This document shows, one piece after another, positions 27,187 through 36,369 of a stretch of DNA of 64,000 bases. A program made the translations under genes and the position numbers. Position 1 is the first letter of the stretch. Each line of letters opens with the position of its first letter. The DNA comes from Sphingomonas pseudosanguinis (GTDB lineage: Bacteria; Pseudomonadota; Alphaproteobacteria; Sphingomonadales; Sphingomonadaceae). Location of the stretch: the NCBI RefSeq assembly GCF_014196255.1, contig NZ_JACIDH010000011.1, positions 41,380 to 105,379 of the forward strand, in the 5' to 3' direction. The notes under the pieces are model-generated. The model saw only the letters and a list, made by a program, of their open reading frames with translations. It was not told where the DNA came from and made no database searches.

Positions 27187-28599
27187 TCAGCCGCTGTAAT
27201 ACATGTCGTATTCGACCGGGCTGGGAGTCATTTCCCAGCGCATCACTTCGCTCATCTTCAGCTCGATATAGCTTTCGATCTGGTCCTTGGTGAACACGTC
27301 GCCCTTCAGCAGGAAGTCGTGATCGGCGGCCAGCGAGTCGAGCGCTTCGCGCAAGCTACCGGCGACCGTGGGAACCTGGGCCAACTCGGCCGGCGGCAGG
27401 TCGTACAGGTTCTTGTCCATCGCCTCGCCCGGATGGATCTTGTTCTGGATACCGTCCAGACCCGCCATCAGGAGAGCGGCATAGGCGAGGTACGGGTTGG
27501 CCAGCGCGTCGGGGAAGCGCACTTCGACGCGCTTCGACTTCGGGCCGGTGCCGTACGGAATGCGGCACGACGCCGAGCGGTTGCGCGCCGAATAGGCGAG
27601 CAGCACCGGCGCTTCGTAACCCGGGACCAGACGCTTGTACGAGTTGGTCGACGGGTTGGTGAAGGCGTTCAGCGCCTTGGCATGCTTGATGATGCCGCCG
27701 ATGAAGTACAGGCAGGTTTCCGACAGGCCCGCATAGCCGTTGCCGGCGAACAGCGGGGTCTTGCCTTCCCAGATCGAGAAGTGGGTGTGCATGCCCGAGC
27801 CGTTATCTTCCTTGATCGGCTTCGGCATGAAGGTCGCGGTCTTGCCATAGGCATGGGCGACCTGATGCACGACATACTTATAGATCTGCATGCGGTCGGC
27901 GGTCTGGGTCAGCGTACCGAAGGTCAGACCCAGCTCGTGCTGCGCGGCGGCAACTTCGTGGTGGTGCTTGTCGCAGGGCAGGCCCATTTCGAGCATGGTG
28001 GTGACCATCTCGCCGCGGATGTCGACCGCCGAATCGACCGGCGCGACGGGGAAGTAACCGCCCTTGGCGCGCGGACGGTGGCCGAGATTGCCGCCCTCAT
28101 ATTCGCGGCCGGTGTTGGTCGGCAGCTCGATATCGTCGATCTTGAAATAGGACGACGAATAGGTCGTGTCGAACTGCACGTCGTCGAACATGAAGAATTC
28201 GGCTTCCGGGCCGACATAGACGGTGTCGCCGATGCCGGTAGTCTTCACGAACGCCTCGGCGCGCTTGGCGGTCGAGCGCGGATCGCGGGCGTACAGCTCG
28301 CCGGTCGACGGCTCGACCACGTCGCAGAACACGATCAGCATCGGGGTGGCCGAGAAGGGATCGGTGTAGACGGCGTCGAGGTCCGGCTTCAGGACCATGT
28401 CCGACTCGTTGATCGCCTTCCAGCCTTCGATCGACGAACCGTCGAACATCAGGCCGTCGGTCAGCTCGTCCTCACCCAGGATCGAGGCGACCATGGTCAG
28501 GTGCTGCCACTTGCCCTTCGGATCGGTGAAGCGCAGATCGACCCACTCGATCTCTTCGTCCTTGATCTGGTTCAGAATGTCGCTGGCCGTTTTCGCCAT
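27187..28599 (-). CDS. glnA: Glutamine synthetase type I
   Basis: A 470-aa protein, the usual length. Beta-grasp region with [21 protein letters not shown]; catalytic core with [35 protein letters not shown] and RIPYG. The loop KNLYDLPP contains the Tyr that GlnE adenylylates, so covalent control by PII is likely. It makes glutamine from glutamate, ammonia and ATP. It lies 111 nt downstream of glnB on the same strand, an arrangement common in alphaproteobacteria. A terminator follows. Confidence 0.98.
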   Translation of the reverse strand: MAKTASDILNQIKDEEIEWVDLRFTDPKGKWQHLTMVASILGEDELTDGLMFDGSSIEGWKAINESDMVLKPDLDAVYTDPFSATPMLIVFCDVVEPSTGELYARDPRSTAKRAEAFVKTTGIGDTVYVGPEAEFFMFDDVQFDTTYSSSYFKIDDIELPTNTGREYEGGNLGHRPRAKGGYFPVAPVDSAVDIRGEMVTTMLEMGLPCDKHHHEVAAAQHELGLTFGTLTQTADRMQIYKYVVHQVAHAYGKTATFMPKPIKEDNGSGMHTHFSIWEGKTPLFAGNGYAGLSETCLYFIGGIIKHAKALNAFTNPSTNSYKRLVPGYEAPVLLAYSARNRSASCRIPYGTGPKSKRVEVRFPDALANPYLAYAALLMAGLDGIQNKIHPGEAMDKNLYDLPPAELAQVPTVAGSLREALDSLAADHDFLLKGDVFTKDQIESYIELKMSEVMRWEMTPSPVEYDMYYSG

Positions 28600-28710
28600 G
28601 TGCCGTTCTCTCTCTGCTTTGATCCGTGCCCCGGAAGAAGACCGGGACCGGTGGTACGTTTTTAGGCGGGCTGGGTGTCAGCCCGGTGACGTTCAAGGGA
28701 TCGGGATGCG

Positions 28711-29097
<387 letters not shown>

Positions 29098-29099
29098 TT

Positions 29100-29115
29100 A
29101 GCAGGGATCGTGCCA
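29100..29115 (-). promoter_or_regulatory. Sigma-54-type promoter of glnBA
   Basis: Reverse strand TGGCACGATCCCTGCT matches TGGCACGN4TTGCW with one mismatch and correct GG-GC spacing. It lies 51 nt before the glnB start. Confidence 0.7.
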
Positions 29116-29122
29116 ACTGCCT

Positions 29123-29175
29123 TGCCCTCGTGGAAGGGCAGGAATTCGTCAAGAAATGCGCCCGAAAAGCGGGCA
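29123..29175. promoter_or_regulatory. Two dyads upstream of the glnB sigma-54 promoter
   Basis: TGCCCT-N6-AGGGCA at 29123-29140 is a perfect 18-nt palindrome. GCCCG-N5-CGGGC lies at 29160-29174. Their centres are about 35 nt apart, at roughly -44 and -79. They are candidate activator sites, though they match the NtrC consensus (TGCAC-GTGCA) poorly. Confidence 0.35.
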
Positions 29176-29209
29176 GGATATGGTTCTCTGCTCAAATAAC
29201 AGGCAGCGG

Positions 29210-29545
29210 TCACAGGATGCCCCGAACGGATTCGGGCGGTCGGGCGATGACCACGCCCTTGGGCGTCTCGACCAGCGGGCGCTCGATCAGGATGGGATTG
29301 GCCGCCATCGCGGCGAGTACCGTCGCGTCATCGGCCTGGCCAAGCGCCTTGGCCTCCGCCTCGCCTTTGCGCAGGCCATCGCGGGGCGACAGCCCGGCCT
29401 TGGCATAGAGGCGCGCCAGTTCGTCGGCACCGGGCGGGGTCTTTAGATATTCGATCACCGTCACATCGGCGCCTGCCTCGTTCAGCAGGGCCAGCGCCTC
29501 GCGCGACTTGGAGCAGCGCGGGTTGTGGAGGATCGTCGCCTTCAT
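29210..29545 (-). CDS. Arsenate reductase-like protein (ArsC family)
   Basis: 111 residues from MKATILHNPRCSKSREAL; an upstream Met at 29563 would add six residues, and neither start has a clear ribosome-binding site. The ArsC-type thioredoxin fold is shown by NPRCSKSREAL with the catalytic Cys and by NPILIERPLVET with its Arg. The family includes glutaredoxin-dependent arsenate reductases, but many members have other roles and no ars operon is nearby, so arsenate is not proven. Confidence 0.82.
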   Translation of the reverse strand: MKATILHNPRCSKSREALALLNEAGADVTVIEYLKTPPGADELARLYAKAGLSPRDGLRKGEAEAKALGQADDATVLAAMAANPILIERPLVETPKGVVIARPPESVRGIL

Positions 29546-29607
29546 CGCCGATGCTTGTGCCATGGGCGGCGGGGAATGTGGAGGGGTATTTGGAAAAAAC
29601 GAGGGTC

Positions 29608-29752
29608 GGTAGGGCCCCTCCACCACGCCCTTCGGGCGCGGTCCCCCTCCCCATCAGAGATGGGGAGGAATGGGCTCGCTGCGATCCTCCCCATCCTTGG
29701 ATGGGGAGGGGGACCGCCGGGCGTTAGCCCGGTGGTGGAGGGGCTGGAGGGC
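29608..29752. repeat. Composite of two CCTCCCC palindromic elements, copy C
   Basis: CCCCTCCACCACGCCCTTCGGGCGCGGTCCCCCTCCCCATC... is followed 30 nt later by its near reverse complement CCTCCCCATCCTTGGATGGGGAGGGGGACCGCC...GGTGGTGGAGGGG. The two halves face each other and reach to within a few bases of the accC stop. Confidence 0.85.
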
Positions 29753-31105
29753 TTACGCGCCCTGCTTGGCCAGCCATTCCTCCAGCCACTTGATCGTATA
29801 GTCGCCCTTCTGGAACTCGGGGTCGTCGAGCAGCGACTGGTGGAGCGGGATGGTGGTCTTCATCCCCTCGATCACGAACTCCTCCAGCGCGCGGCGCAGG
29901 CGACGCAGCGCGCCTTCGCGGGTCGTGCCGTACACGATCAGCTTGGCGATCATGCTGTCGTAATAAGGCGGGACCTTATAGCCCTGATAGAGGCCGCTAT
30001 CGACGCGGACATGCATGCCGCCCGGCGCGTGGTACATCTTCACCGTGCCCGGCGAGGGGGCGAAGGTGCGCGGGTCTTCCGCGTTGATGCGGCATTCGAT
30101 CGCGTGGCCGCGGAACTGGACGTCCTCCTGACGCAGGGTCAGCGGATGCCCTTCCGCAATGCGGATCTGCTCGCGCACCAGGTCCAGGCCGGTGATCATC
30201 TCGGTGACGGGATGTTCGACCTGCAGACGGGTGTTCATTTCGATGAAATAGAACTCGCCGTCTTCCCACAGGAATTCGATCGTGCCCGCACCGCGATAGC
30301 CCATATCGGCCATCGCCTTGGCGACCACGCCGCCCATGCGCGCGCGCTCCTCGGCCGTGATGATCGGCGAGGGGGCTTCCTCCAGCACCTTCTGGTGGCG
30401 ACGCTGGAGCGAGCAGTCGCGCTCGCCCAGATGGATCGCCTGGCCGTTGCCGTCGCCGAACACCTGGAATTCGATATGCCGGGGGTTGCCCAGATATTTT
30501 TCCATGTAGACGGTCGAGTCGCCGAACGCGGCTTTCGCCTCCGAACCCGCCTGCTGCATCAACGTTTCGAGCTGGTCTTCGGACGGCACGACCTTCATGC
30601 CGCGACCGCCGCCGCCGCTGGCCGCCTTGATCAGCACGGGATAGCCGATCTCCGCCGCGAGCGCCTTGGCCTCCTCGACATCCGAGATCGCGCCGTCCGA
30701 ACCGGGGACGAGCGGCAGGCCGAGTGCACCGGCGGTACGCTTGGCCTCCACTTTGTCGCCCATGATGCGGATATGTTCGGGCTTGGGACCGACGAAGATC
30801 AGGCCGTGCGCCTCGACGATCTCGGCGAACTTGGCATTCTCGGACAGGAAGCCATAGCCGGGGTGGATCGCGTCCGCGCCCGAAATCTCGGCCGCCGAGA
30901 TGATGTTCGGGATGTTGAGATAGCTGTCACCGGCCGCAGGCGGGCCGATGCACACCGCCTGGTCGGCGAGGCGCACATGCATGGCATCGGCGTCGGCCGT
31001 GGAATGCACGGCGACGGTCTCGATCCCCATCTCGTGACAGGCGCGGTGGATGCGAAGCGCAATCTCACCGCGATTGGCGATCAGGAGTTTCTTGATCTGC
31101 GCCAA
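29753..31105 (-). CDS. accC: Acetyl-CoA carboxylase, biotin carboxylase subunit
   Basis: 450 aa, the usual length. The start is a TTG ([20 protein letters not shown]) six bases after the accB stop; there is no ATG alternative. ATP-grasp motifs include [14 protein letters not shown] and [14 protein letters not shown]; the catalytic [21 protein letters not shown] follows. It carboxylates biotin on AccB in the first step of fatty acid synthesis. It is the last gene of aroQ-accB-accC. Confidence 0.97.
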   Translation of the reverse strand: MAQIKKLLIANRGEIALRIHRACHEMGIETVAVHSTADADAMHVRLADQAVCIGPPAAGDSYLNIPNIISAAEISGADAIHPGYGFLSENAKFAEIVEAHGLIFVGPKPEHIRIMGDKVEAKRTAGALGLPLVPGSDGAISDVEEAKALAAEIGYPVLIKAASGGGGRGMKVVPSEDQLETLMQQAGSEAKAAFGDSTVYMEKYLGNPRHIEFQVFGDGNGQAIHLGERDCSLQRRHQKVLEEAPSPIITAEERARMGGVVAKAMADMGYRGAGTIEFLWEDGEFYFIEMNTRLQVEHPVTEMITGLDLVREQIRIAEGHPLTLRQEDVQFRGHAIECRINAEDPRTFAPSPGTVKMYHAPGGMHVRVDSGLYQGYKVPPYYDSMIAKLIVYGTTREGALRRLRRALEEFVIEGMKTTIPLHQSLLDDPEFQKGDYTIKWLEEWLAKQGA

Positions 31106-31111
31106 GGCGGC

Positions 31112-31600
31112 TTACTCGACGACGACCAGGGGCTGGTCGAATTCGACCGGCTGGCCATTCTCGACCAGGACGGCGGTGATGGTGCCAGCCGTTGTCGCGG
31201 TGATCGGGTTCATCACCTTCATAGCCTCCACGATCAGCAGCGTGTCGCCGGCGGCGACTTTCTGGCCGACCGAGGCGAAGGGCTTGGCACCCGGCTCGGC
31301 CGCCAGATAGACGGTGCCGACCATCGGCGACTTCACCGCATTGGCGTTCGCCGCCGGTGCCGAGGCGCCGACTTCGGCGGTCGCGGCGGCGGCGACGGGC
31401 GCGGCCGCCGGGGCAGGGGCCGCCACGGGCGCTGGCGCGTAACCCATCTGGGCGACGGCCGCGGCCTTGCGCGCGACGCGGATCTTGCGGTCGCCATGCT
31501 CGACCTCGATCTCGGTCAGGGCGGTGGCGTCGAGCAGCTCGGCGAGCTGACGGACGAGGTCGACATCGACCTTCATCGCTTGTTCAGTCTTTTCGGTCAT
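31112..31600 (-). CDS. accB: Biotin carboxyl carrier protein of acetyl-CoA carboxylase
   Basis: 162 aa. An N-terminal charged segment ([27 protein letters not shown]) is joined by an Ala/Pro linker to the biotinyl domain, whose motif [10 protein letters not shown] carries the biotinylated Lys. The usual second Met of EAMKM is Val here. CAGGAG nine bases upstream supports the ATG at 31600. It hands the carboxyl group from AccC to AccAD. The aroQ stop lies 15 nt upstream. Confidence 0.97.
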   Translation of the reverse strand: MTEKTEQAMKVDVDLVRQLAELLDATALTEIEVEHGDRKIRVARKAAAVAQMGYAPAPVAAPAPAAAPVAAAATAEVGASAPAANANAVKSPMVGTVYLAAEPGAKPFASVGQKVAAGDTLLIVEAMKVMNPITATTAGTITAVLVENGQPVEFDQPLVVVE

Positions 31601-31614
31601 GGGACGCGCTCCTG

Positions 31615-32049
31615 TCAGAACCGGGCGGCGGCTTCAAGCGCGAGCAGATAGGATTGCGCGCCAAAACCGGCAATTGTGCCTTTTGCGGCACGCCCGATGA
31701 AGCTCTCATGACGGAATGGCTCCCGCGCATGAGGGTTGGATAGGTGAACCTCGATCACCGGGGTCGTCACCGACTTGATCGCGTCATGGATCGCGATCGA
31801 GCTGTGGGTGAAGCCCCCGGCATTGAGCAGCACGGCTTTTGCCTCATAGGCCTGGGCCTCGTGCAGCCAGTCGATCAGATGGCCTTCATGGTTGGACTGG
31901 CGCATGTCGATCGCCAGATCGAGCGCGCGCGCCCGGTCCTCGAGCATCCCCGCAATATCGTCCAGCGTGTCATGGCCATAGATATGCGGTTCGCGCAGGC
32001 CGAGCAGGTTCAGGTTGGGGCCGTTGAGGACGAAGACGGTCGCGGACAT
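31615..32049 (-). CDS. aroQ: 3-dehydroquinate dehydratase type II
   Basis: 144 residues from [22 protein letters not shown] six bases upstream favours this ATG over the one at 32061. Type II signatures are present: [18 protein letters not shown], the catalytic Arg/Tyr region, [15 protein letters not shown] and [16 protein letters not shown]. It converts 3-dehydroquinate to 3-dehydroshikimate in aromatic amino-acid synthesis. It leads an operon with accB and accC, an order seen widely in alphaproteobacteria. Confidence 0.95.
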   Translation of the reverse strand: MSATVFVLNGPNLNLLGLREPHIYGHDTLDDIAGMLEDRARALDLAIDMRQSNHEGHLIDWLHEAQAYEAKAVLLNAGGFTHSSIAIHDAIKSVTTPVIEVHLSNPHAREPFRHESFIGRAAKGTIAGFGAQSYLLALEAAARF

Positions 32050-32165
32050 CCGCACTCCCATGGTTGCGGCTCGGAAGGGCCGGGCCTAGATCGAGGGCCT
32101 TCCTTAACCGCATGCCCTATCCCACGTCGAGCGGGCAGCGACACCATGGTGAGTGACGAGAGACT

Positions 32166-33176
32166 ATGCCCCACACCGATGGAACCGTGACGATCACCGT
32201 GAATGGCGAACATAAGCGGGTCGCCGCCGGGCTGTCGCTCGCCGACCTGGCCAGCCAGCTGGGGCTGGTGCCCGAAAAGGTGGCGGTCGAGCGTAACCTG
32301 GAGGTGGTGCCGCGCTCGACGCTGGCGCAGGTCGAGGTCGAGGATGGCGACGAGATCGAGATCGTCCATTTCGTCGGCGGCGGCGACCATGTCGCGCCCG
32401 TCACGGACGACGATTCGTGGGAAGTGGCGGGGCAGCGCTTTCGCTCGCGCCTGATCGTCGGCACCGGCAAGTATAAGGACTTCGCCCAGAATGCGGCGGC
32501 GGTCGAGGCGGCGGGGGCGGAGATCGTCACGGTCGCCGTGCGCCGGGTGAACGTGTCGGACCGCAACGCGCCGATGCTGACCGACTTTATCGATCCGAAG
32601 AAGATCACCTATCTGCCCAACACGGCGGGCTGCTTCACCGCCGAGGACGCGATCCGCACGCTGCGACTGGCGCGCGAGGCGGGCGGCTGGGAACTGGTCA
32701 AGCTGGAGGTGCTGGGCGAGGCCAAGACGCTCTATCCCGACATGTACGAGACGCTGCGCGCGACCGAAATCCTGGCCAAGGAAGGCTTCAAGCCGATGGT
32801 CTACTGCGTCGACGATCCCATCGCGGCCAAGCGGCTGGAGGATGTCGGGGCGGTCGCGATCATGCCGCTGGGCGCGCCGATCGGATCGGGGCTGGGCATC
32901 CAGAACAAGGTGACGATCCGCCTGATCGTCGAGGGCGCCAAGGTGCCGGTGCTGGTCGATGCGGGTGTGGGCACCGCGTCCGAAGCCGCCGTGGCAATGG
33001 AGCTGGGCTGCGACGGCGTGCTGATGAACACCGCGATCGCCGAGGCCAAGGACCCGGTGCTGATGGCGCGCGCGATGAAGGCCGGCGTCGAGGCGGGGCG
33101 CATGGCGTACCGCGCCGGCCGTATGGGGATGCGGCGCTATGCCGACCCGTCCAGCCCGCTCGCCGGCCTTATCTGA
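32166..33176 (+). CDS. thiG: Fused sulfur carrier ThiS and thiazole synthase ThiG
   Basis: 336 aa in one continuous frame. Residues 1-72 are a ThiS ubiquitin-like domain ([34 protein letters not shown]) whose Gly-Gly end is in HFVGGGDHV, joined to a complete ThiG from about residue 82 ([37 protein letters not shown] with the Schiff-base Lys, [21 protein letters not shown]). It makes the thiazole phosphate of thiamine. No TPP riboswitch is visible in the short gap upstream. The carrier's C-terminus is internal, which is mechanistically odd. Confidence 0.92.
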   Translation: MPHTDGTVTITVNGEHKRVAAGLSLADLASQLGLVPEKVAVERNLEVVPRSTLAQVEVEDGDEIEIVHFVGGGDHVAPVTDDDSWEVAGQRFRSRLIVGTGKYKDFAQNAAAVEAAGAEIVTVAVRRVNVSDRNAPMLTDFIDPKKITYLPNTAGCFTAEDAIRTLRLAREAGGWELVKLEVLGEAKTLYPDMYETLRATEILAKEGFKPMVYCVDDPIAAKRLEDVGAVAIMPLGAPIGSGLGIQNKVTIRLIVEGAKVPVLVDAGVGTASEAAVAMELGCDGVLMNTAIAEAKDPVLMARAMKAGVEAGRMAYRAGRMGMRRYADPSSPLAGLI

Positions 33177-33188
33177 CGTTAATTTCAG

Positions 33189-33213
33189 GGAACCTCGGGC
33201 GTAACGAACCGTT
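33189..33213 (+). promoter_or_regulatory. EcfG-type general-stress promoter of csbD
   Basis: GGAAC at 33189-33193 and CGTT at 33210-33213 are 16 nt apart, exactly the alphaproteobacterial EcfG (GGAAC-N16/17-CGTT) pattern. They lie 54 nt before the csbD ATG. Confidence 0.75.
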
Positions 33214-33266
33214 CTTTACCCGAGTGTTCAACGGGATCGGATGATCCCCAGTAAATGGAGGCCGCT

Positions 33267-33449
33267 ATGGGTGAGCTCGTCGACAAGATCAAGGGCAACG
33301 TCAACGAACTGGTTGGCAAGGCCAAGGAAAAGATTGGCGAACACAACCACGATGCCGACATGCAGGCCGAGGGCCAGGCCCAGCAGGTCGAAGGCAAGGG
33401 TCAGCAGATGAAGGGTTCGGTCAAGGGCGCCCTTGGCGACAACATCTAA
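33267..33449 (+). CDS. CsbD-family general stress protein
   Basis: 60 residues from MGELVDKIKGNVNELVGKAK; a GGAGG six bases upstream points to this ATG, not the in-frame ATG at 33255. The Lys/Gln/Gly-rich repeats (GNVNELVGKAKEKIG, GQAQQVEGKGQQMKGSVKGALG) are typical of CsbD, a small protein of unknown action induced by general stress. An EcfG-type promoter upstream and a strong terminator downstream make it a single-gene unit. Confidence 0.92.
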   Translation: MGELVDKIKGNVNELVGKAKEKIGEHNHDADMQAEGQAQQVEGKGQQMKGSVKGALGDNI

Positions 33450-33493
33450 TCCTGCTAATCGTTATCTGACTAAAGCAATCAGCAACGAACTCG

Positions 33494-33525
33494 CCGCCCC
33501 GGTTATGCCGGGGCGGTTTTCTTTT
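33494..33525 (+). terminator. Rho-independent terminator of csbD
   Basis: Perfect 9-bp stem CCGCCCCGG / CCGGGGCGG with a TTATG loop, followed by TTTTCTTTT. Confidence 0.92.
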
Positions 33526-33676
33526 GTCTGCCGGACATGCGTATCCAAAGGTGATATATTGGTAGCGGTACTATGAACGGCATGTCATTGATTTGGTGTA
33601 AAACGCGTTAAACGCTGTGGTTATTGGTTGGTTCGGTCGCGCGCGATCGGGATCGCGGACAGACGGCTGTATCGGA

Positions 33677-35326
33677 TCAGCGCCCTGCGATTCGCGACAG
33701 CGTGGTGGCGGGGGTGATCACCTCGATATCAGTCTTCAGATGCAGCAGCCGAACGCCGGTCTCGGCCATGGCGCGGGTGAGGGCGGGGGCGAAGTCCTCG
33801 GTCCGCGTGACCGTCTCGCTCCAACAGCCATAGGCACGGGCTAGCGCGGCGAAATCCGGGTTGGCGAGGCGCGTGGCCGCCACGCGACCGGGATATTCGC
33901 GCTCCTGGTGCATGCGGATCGTGCCGTAGCCGCCATTGTCGACGACGATCACCAGCATCGATGCGCCATGCTGCACGGCGGTTGCCAGTTCCTGTCCGTT
34001 CATCAGGAAACAGCCATCGCCCGCCAGCGCCACCACCACCCGTTCGGGATGGCGAAGGGCGGCGGCGGTGGCGGCGGGAACGCCATAGCCCATCGCGCCG
34101 CAGGTCGGGGCGAGCTGGCTTCCCGGCTCGTAACGCCAATAGCGGTGCCACCATCCCGAATAATTGCCCGCGCCGTTGCAGATGATCGTGTCGGCCGGCA
34201 GCGCCCCCCGCATCGCGGCGACGCATTGCCCCAGGTCCAGCGTCACGCCATCGCGTGGAGCGGGGTCAGACCAGGCAAGATAGTCGGCATGCGCTTCCAC
34301 GCCCGATGGATGCGGGTTGGCCGCCTCACTCGCCTGCAATTCCAGCATCCCGACCGCGCGGTGCACGTCGCTGCATAGCGCCAGGTCGGCGCGATAGACG
34401 CTGTTCAACTCTTCCGGGTCGGGATGGATGTGGATCAGCGTCTGACCCGGATGATCGGGCGTGACGACGCTATAGCCATCGGTCGTCGCCTCGCCCAACC
34501 GCGCGCCGAGCACGATCAGCAGATCGGCCTCGCGCACCCGCTTCACCAGCGCGGGGTTAGGGCCATAGCCCAGATTGCCCGCATAGACCGGGCAACCGGC
34601 CGACACCGCATCCTGCCGCCGGAACGCCGAAACCAGCGGAACACCGGCCGCCTCGCCCCATTGCTCGACGGCGGCGACCGTCTCGGCATCCCAATAGGCG
34701 CCGCCGATGATCGCGACGGGCCGCGTCGCCTGTTCGATCAAGGTTTGGGCGGCCAGCACATCTTCGATCATCACATCCTGCGCGGGCCGCGCGATCCGGG
34801 GGCGCGGCGTGCCCTCCACCATGTCGCACAGCATGTCCTCGGGCAGGGCGAGGACGACCGGCCCCGGCCGCCCGTTCATCGCGGTGGCATAGGCGCGCGC
34901 AATATATTCGGGGATGCGCGCGGCGTCGTCGATCCGTGCTGCCCATTTGGCGAGCGGCGCGAACATCGCCTGGAAATCCACTTCCTGAAACGCCTCGCGA
35001 TCGCGCGTGCTCCGGTCGACATCGCCGATGAACAGGATCATCGGCTGCGAATCCTGTCGCGCGACATGCACGCCGATCGCCGCATTGGTCGCGCCCGGCC
35101 CGCGCGTGACGAAGGCGATGCCCGGCCGCCCGCTCAGCTTGCCGTCGGCGCACGCCATGAAGGTCACGCCGCCCTCCTGCCGGCACGTCACCAGATCGAT
35201 GGCGGGGGTGTCGTGCAGCGCGTCGAGCACCGCCAGGAAACTCTCGCCCGGCACGGTGAAGATGCGGTCGCACCCCTGTTCAAGAAGCGCATCGACAAGC
35301 AGGCGTCCGCCGGTTTTCAAGGTCAT
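33677..35326 (-). CDS. Thiamine-diphosphate-dependent enzyme, acetolactate-synthase-like
   Basis: 549 aa from MTLKTGGRLLVDALL; residues upstream in the frame are not conserved. The ThDP-enzyme layout is clear: catalytic Glu in FTVPGESFLAVLDA, central domain, and the ThDP/Mg motif GDGCFLMNGQELATAVQ...NNGGY (quoted in part). No small regulatory subunit is next to it, and the residues that define biosynthetic acetolactate synthase are not obvious, so it is likely a catabolic or decarboxylating member. It faces scoA across a short region with tandem repeats. Confidence 0.85.
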   Translation of the reverse strand: MTLKTGGRLLVDALLEQGCDRIFTVPGESFLAVLDALHDTPAIDLVTCRQEGGVTFMACADGKLSGRPGIAFVTRGPGATNAAIGVHVARQDSQPMILFIGDVDRSTRDREAFQEVDFQAMFAPLAKWAARIDDAARIPEYIARAYATAMNGRPGPVVLALPEDMLCDMVEGTPRPRIARPAQDVMIEDVLAAQTLIEQATRPVAIIGGAYWDAETVAAVEQWGEAAGVPLVSAFRRQDAVSAGCPVYAGNLGYGPNPALVKRVREADLLIVLGARLGEATTDGYSVVTPDHPGQTLIHIHPDPEELNSVYRADLALCSDVHRAVGMLELQASEAANPHPSGVEAHADYLAWSDPAPRDGVTLDLGQCVAAMRGALPADTIICNGAGNYSGWWHRYWRYEPGSQLAPTCGAMGYGVPAATAAALRHPERVVVALAGDGCFLMNGQELATAVQHGASMLVIVVDNGGYGTIRMHQEREYPGRVAATRLANPDFAALARAYGCWSETVTRTEDFAPALTRAMAETGVRLLHLKTDIEVITPATTLSRIAGR

Positions 35327-35354
35327 AGGGGGCAGCCTAACCCCGCTTCGTGAT

Positions 35355-35417
35355 AAAGCGCAAACGCTGGCCCGCGCAAAGCGCAAACGCTGGCCCGCGC
35401 AAAGCGCAAACGCTGGG
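35355..35417. repeat. 23-nt tandem repeat, 2.7 copies
   Basis: Units AAAGCGCAAACGCTGGCCCGCGC at 35355-35377 and 35378-35400 (described by start AAAGCGCAAACGCTGG), plus a 17-nt partial unit to 35417. It sits between the divergent ThDP-enzyme gene and scoA. Confidence 0.9.
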
Positions 35418-35472
35418 TTGACCCGGCTCCGTGCCTCCGCCTAACGCTTCGGCACATTCAGGGAGGACGCCC

Positions 35473-36174
35473 ATGCAGAAGCTTTATCCCGACGCGGCCG
35501 CCGCGCTCGACGGCCTGCTCCATGACGGCATGACGATCTGCGCCGGGGGCTTTGGTCTGTGCGGCATCCCGGAGCGGCTGATCGACGCGATCGAGGCCGC
35601 CGGGGTCAAGGACCTGACCATCGCCAGCAACAATGCCGGGATCGACGGCGTGGGGCTCGGCAAGCTGCTCCGTTCGCATCAGGTCAGGAAGATGATCTCG
35701 TCCTATGTCGGCGAGAACAAGGAGTTCGAGCGGCAATATCTGTCGGGCGAGCTTGAGGTCGAGTTCTGCCCGCAAGGGACGTTAGCCGAACGTTGCCGGG
35801 CAGGGGGCGCAGGAATTCCGGGCTTCTACACGAAGACCGGCGTCGGCACGAAGGTCGCCGAAGGCAAGGAAGTGAAGAGCTTCGACGGGGAGGATTATAT
35901 CCTCGAACGCGGCATCCGCGCCGACCTGTCGATCATCAAGGGCTGGAAGGCCGACGAGGCCGGCAACCTGATCTTCCGCAAGACCGCGCGCAACTTCAAC
36001 CAGCCGATGGCGACGGCGGGCCGCATCTGCGTCGCCGAGGTCGAAGAGGTGGTGCCGGTAGGTTCGCTTGATCCCGACCAGATCCATCTGCCGGGGATTT
36101 ATGTGAAGCGGATGATCGTCGGCGCGCCGTACGAGAAGAAGATCGAGTTCCGTACGGTACGCGAGCGGGCTTGA
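35473..36174 (+). CDS. scoA: 3-oxoacid CoA-transferase subunit A
   Basis: 233 aa from [16 protein letters not shown], preceded by GGGAGGAC. Family I CoA-transferase alpha subunit: [46 protein letters not shown] and [24 protein letters not shown]. With ScoB it transfers CoA from succinyl-CoA to acetoacetate or a related 3-oxoacid. Subunits A and B are normally adjacent; here they are separated by a palindromic element and a HAD phosphatase gene. Confidence 0.95.
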   Translation: MQKLYPDAAAALDGLLHDGMTICAGGFGLCGIPERLIDAIEAAGVKDLTIASNNAGIDGVGLGKLLRSHQVRKMISSYVGENKEFERQYLSGELEVEFCPQGTLAERCRAGGAGIPGFYTKTGVGTKVAEGKEVKSFDGEDYILERGIRADLSIIKGWKADEAGNLIFRKTARNFNQPMATAGRICVAEVEEVVPVGSLDPDQIHLPGIYVKRMIVGAPYEKKIEFRTVRERA

Positions 36175-36212
36175 GTTTCTGGGGGGGCGGGGGATGCGGA
36201 GAGCGCTGGCCC

Positions 36213-36352
36213 TCCCCCCGACCCCCTCCCGCCTGCGGGAGGGGGAGCGTGTTTGGCGGAGGGCATGGCAATGAGAAACTGGCGATTAAAACCGAACGAC
36301 TGCCCCATATCCTCTCCCCTCCCGCAGGCGGGAGGGGCTGGGGGAGGGCTCA
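36213..36352. repeat. CCCTCCCGC palindromic element, copy D (variant)
   Basis: The CCCTCCCCCCGACCCCCTCC / GGCTGGGGGAGGGC outer arms flank two smaller hairpins, CTCCCGCCTGCGGGAG and CTCCCGCAGGCGGGAG. This is a different branch from copies A, C, E and F. It lies between scoA and the HAD gene and runs into the 5' end of its frame. Confidence 0.8.
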
Positions 36353-36369
36353 CCGGCCTGAGGCTGGGC

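Noticed and set aside
29525..31651. 708-codon forward frame opposite accC and accB
   Set aside because: Shadow of accC and accB, which are unmistakable.
32050..32165. TPP riboswitch before thiSG
   Set aside because: No CTGAGA or other THI-box core is visible in the 115-nt gap.
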